In this document: one piece after another, positions 5,852 to 6,936 of the stretch
Numbering within the stretch: position 1 is the stretch's first letter
How the letters are laid out: each line of letters opens with the position of its first letter
Assembly: GCA_022708765.1 (NCBI GenBank)
Contig: JAKIYB010000240.1
Location: 1 to 6,936 of the forward strand
Origin: Armatimonadota bacterium
GTDB taxonomy: Bacteria; Armatimonadota; Hebobacteria; CAIYQO01
Length of the DNA stretch: 6,936 nucleotides
Reading direction: 5' to 3'
The notes under the pieces: generated by a model
What the model saw: the letters and a program-made list of their open reading frames with translations, nothing else
Told to the model about the DNA's origin: nothing
Database searches by the model: none
Translations under genes and position numbers: made by a program

Positions 5852-6936
5852 ATGGTTACTCGGTCTCGTGGCTTCACGCTCATCGAACTGCTGGTCGTGA
5901 TCGCCATCATCGCTATCCTGGCGGCGATTCTTTTCCCCGTCTTCGCGCGGGCGCGCGAAAAGGCGCGGCAGAACACCTGCCTGAACAACCAGCGCCAGAT
6001 CGCCATCGCCGTCAGCATGTACGTGCAGGACAACAGCGAGAAGTTCTTCAAGGATCCAGTCTCGCAATCCTGGGCGAACTACCTACGCGAATACAACGGT
6101 CCCGGCATCTACGACTGCCCGACGCTGACCGGCACCGGCACCAACGCCGCGCCGGAATACGGCTTCAACAGCAACCTATACGGCAAGTCGCTGGGGAAGG
6201 TGACCATGCCGACCCAGGCGGTGCTGACGCTGGACCTGGCGAAGAAATATTTCAAGGACAGCTACGCCATCAGCGCCGCCACCGCGGCTGACGGGATTGA
6301 CGCCCGCCATAACCGCAGCTTCATCGTCGCGACGGTGGACGGCTCGGTGAAGAGCGTGACGGTGCCGGAAGGCAAGGCGCCCGGCGATGTCATCTATGCC
6401 AAGCCGTACGAGCTGACCTTCGCCGCCGCCGCCGGCCCCGCGAGCAAGCTGCCCGCGGTGCTCTGGCCGTTGGGGTCCACCGCCTACACCTCCGGCGTGC
6501 AGGTCCGCCTTGATCCGAACGTCTACACCAGCGGCACCTGGGCCGTAGACGCCACGGGGTACTGGTATTACGACGGCAAGCAGTTCGGCGGCAGCCCCAA
6601 TTCGAAAAAAGAGTGGTCCATCGCCGACGGCGTTGCCATCCCCACCGGGGCTAACCTGATTGAAAACGGCCGCGGCGGCGGGGGCTTCGGCGTGCAGATC
6701 ACCGGCATCCAGCCGCCGGTCCTCCTCAGCAAGTTCCGCCTTTACCCCGGCATCATGTGCTGGTGTCAGTGGGACCAGCCCACGGGCGGTTTCATCAACG
6801 GGGCGCAGGCCAATGTGCTGGGGGTCTTCTTTAAATATCGCGCGAAGACGGGCGTCGGCAACTGGATTGAAGTGCCGGTCGGTCCCACGAACTGGGTGAA
6901 ATCGAACGTGGCCGCCAACGCCAAGTGGTACGAATA
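5852..6936 (+). CDS. Second pseudopilin with H-X9-DG domain and C-terminal F5/8 type C-like region (partial)
   Basis: The frame is open from ATG 5852 to the window end: 361 full codons without a stop, then two bases. The leader MVTRSRG is cut before F8, with E12 as the conserved mature Glu5, followed by the same hydrophobic helix and AREKAR segment as the protein at 4402. C43 and C89 match the Cys pair of that paralog, and H153 with D163-G164 forms the H-X9-DG motif. Most of the first 65 mature residues are identical between the two, so they are tandem paralogs that diverge towards the C-terminus. The last part (LSKFRLYP at 292-299, FFKYRAKTG from 326, NWIEVPVG around W338) follows the pattern of F5/8 type C or other galactose-binding-like domains, which often bind sugars; this is inference. 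The protein would be anchored or assembled through its N-terminal helix and expose the binding domain outside. The start is supported by AAGGGGG, seven bases upstream. Confidence 0.85.
   Translation, partial: MVTRSRGFTLIELLVVIAIIAILAAILFPVFARAREKARQNTCLNNQRQIAIAVSMYVQDNSEKFFKDPVSQSWANYLREYNGPGIYDCPTLTGTGTNAAPEYGFNSNLYGKSLGKVTMPTQAVLTLDLAKKYFKDSYAISAATAADGIDARHNRSFIVATVDGSVKSVTVPEGKAPGDVIYAKPYELTFAAAAGPASKLPAVLWPLGSTAYTSGVQVRLDPNVYTSGTWAVDATGYWYYDGKQFGGSPNSKKEWSIADGVAIPTGANLIENGRGGGGFGVQITGIQPPVLLSKFRLYPGIMCWCQWDQPTGGFINGAQANVLGVFFKYRAKTGVGNWIEVPVGPTNWVKSNVAANAKWYE

Noticed and set aside
5725..6291. Open frame containing ATG 5812 in the frame ahead of the second pseudopilin
   Set aside because: It reads through the tandem repeat into the pilin gene out of frame and gives an Arg/Pro/His-rich product; the pilin frame starting at 5852 has clear family motifs instead.
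1..6936. CRISPR array, tRNA, rRNA, transposase or phage genes
   Set aside because: No regularly spaced direct repeats, tRNA cloverleaf, rRNA gene or transposase/integrase motifs were found; the repeats at 254-464 are palindromic and irregularly spaced.

Overview
The window is GC-rich bacterial DNA that reads almost entirely on the + strand. The two prepilin-like proteins carry an N-terminus (FTLIELLVVIAIIAILAA, then FPVFA(K/R)AREKAR, then a CLNNQ segment) and an H-X9-DG motif. This combination is typical of the large pseudopilin families of Armatimonadota and, less exactly, of Planctomycetota and related phyla. An Armatimonadota-like host is therefore my best guess, from signature recognition only.

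Layout: (1) bases 1-225 hold the 3' end of an unrecognised gene. (2) Bases 226-637 are a gene-free, structured intergenic region. It holds a long imperfect inverted repeat (254-283 with 389-418), two related hairpin repeats with compensated stem changes (313-355 and 422-464) and a REP-like C-run/G-run hairpin (558-600). (3) Bases 638-4162 encode one very large secreted protein with a heparinase II/III-type lyase fold, closed by a strong intrinsic terminator (4181-4237). (4) Bases 4270-4401 are a compact control region: a near-consensus sigma-70 promoter, a terminator-like hairpin plus T tract, then a strong Shine-Dalgarno. (5) Bases 4402-5708 hold a pseudopilin gene that appears split by a one-base frameshift near 4990-4995. 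(6) Bases 5709-5851 hold a hairpin and a 15-bp tandem duplication at the ribosome binding site. (7) Bases 5852-6936 hold a second, paralogous pseudopilin running off the end.

How the parts may fit: the lyase would act on an acidic polysaccharide outside the cytoplasm. The pseudopilins carry a type II secretion/type IV pilin N-terminus followed by large beta-rich C-terminal regions; in the second one this resembles an F5/8 type C (galactose-binding-like) domain. A surface glycan-handling locus is a reasonable inference, but no shared operon is shown: a terminator and a new promoter separate lyase and pilins. The least expected signals are the terminator hairpin inside the pilin leader (attenuator or small RNA), the frameshift, and the structured repeats before the lyase gene.
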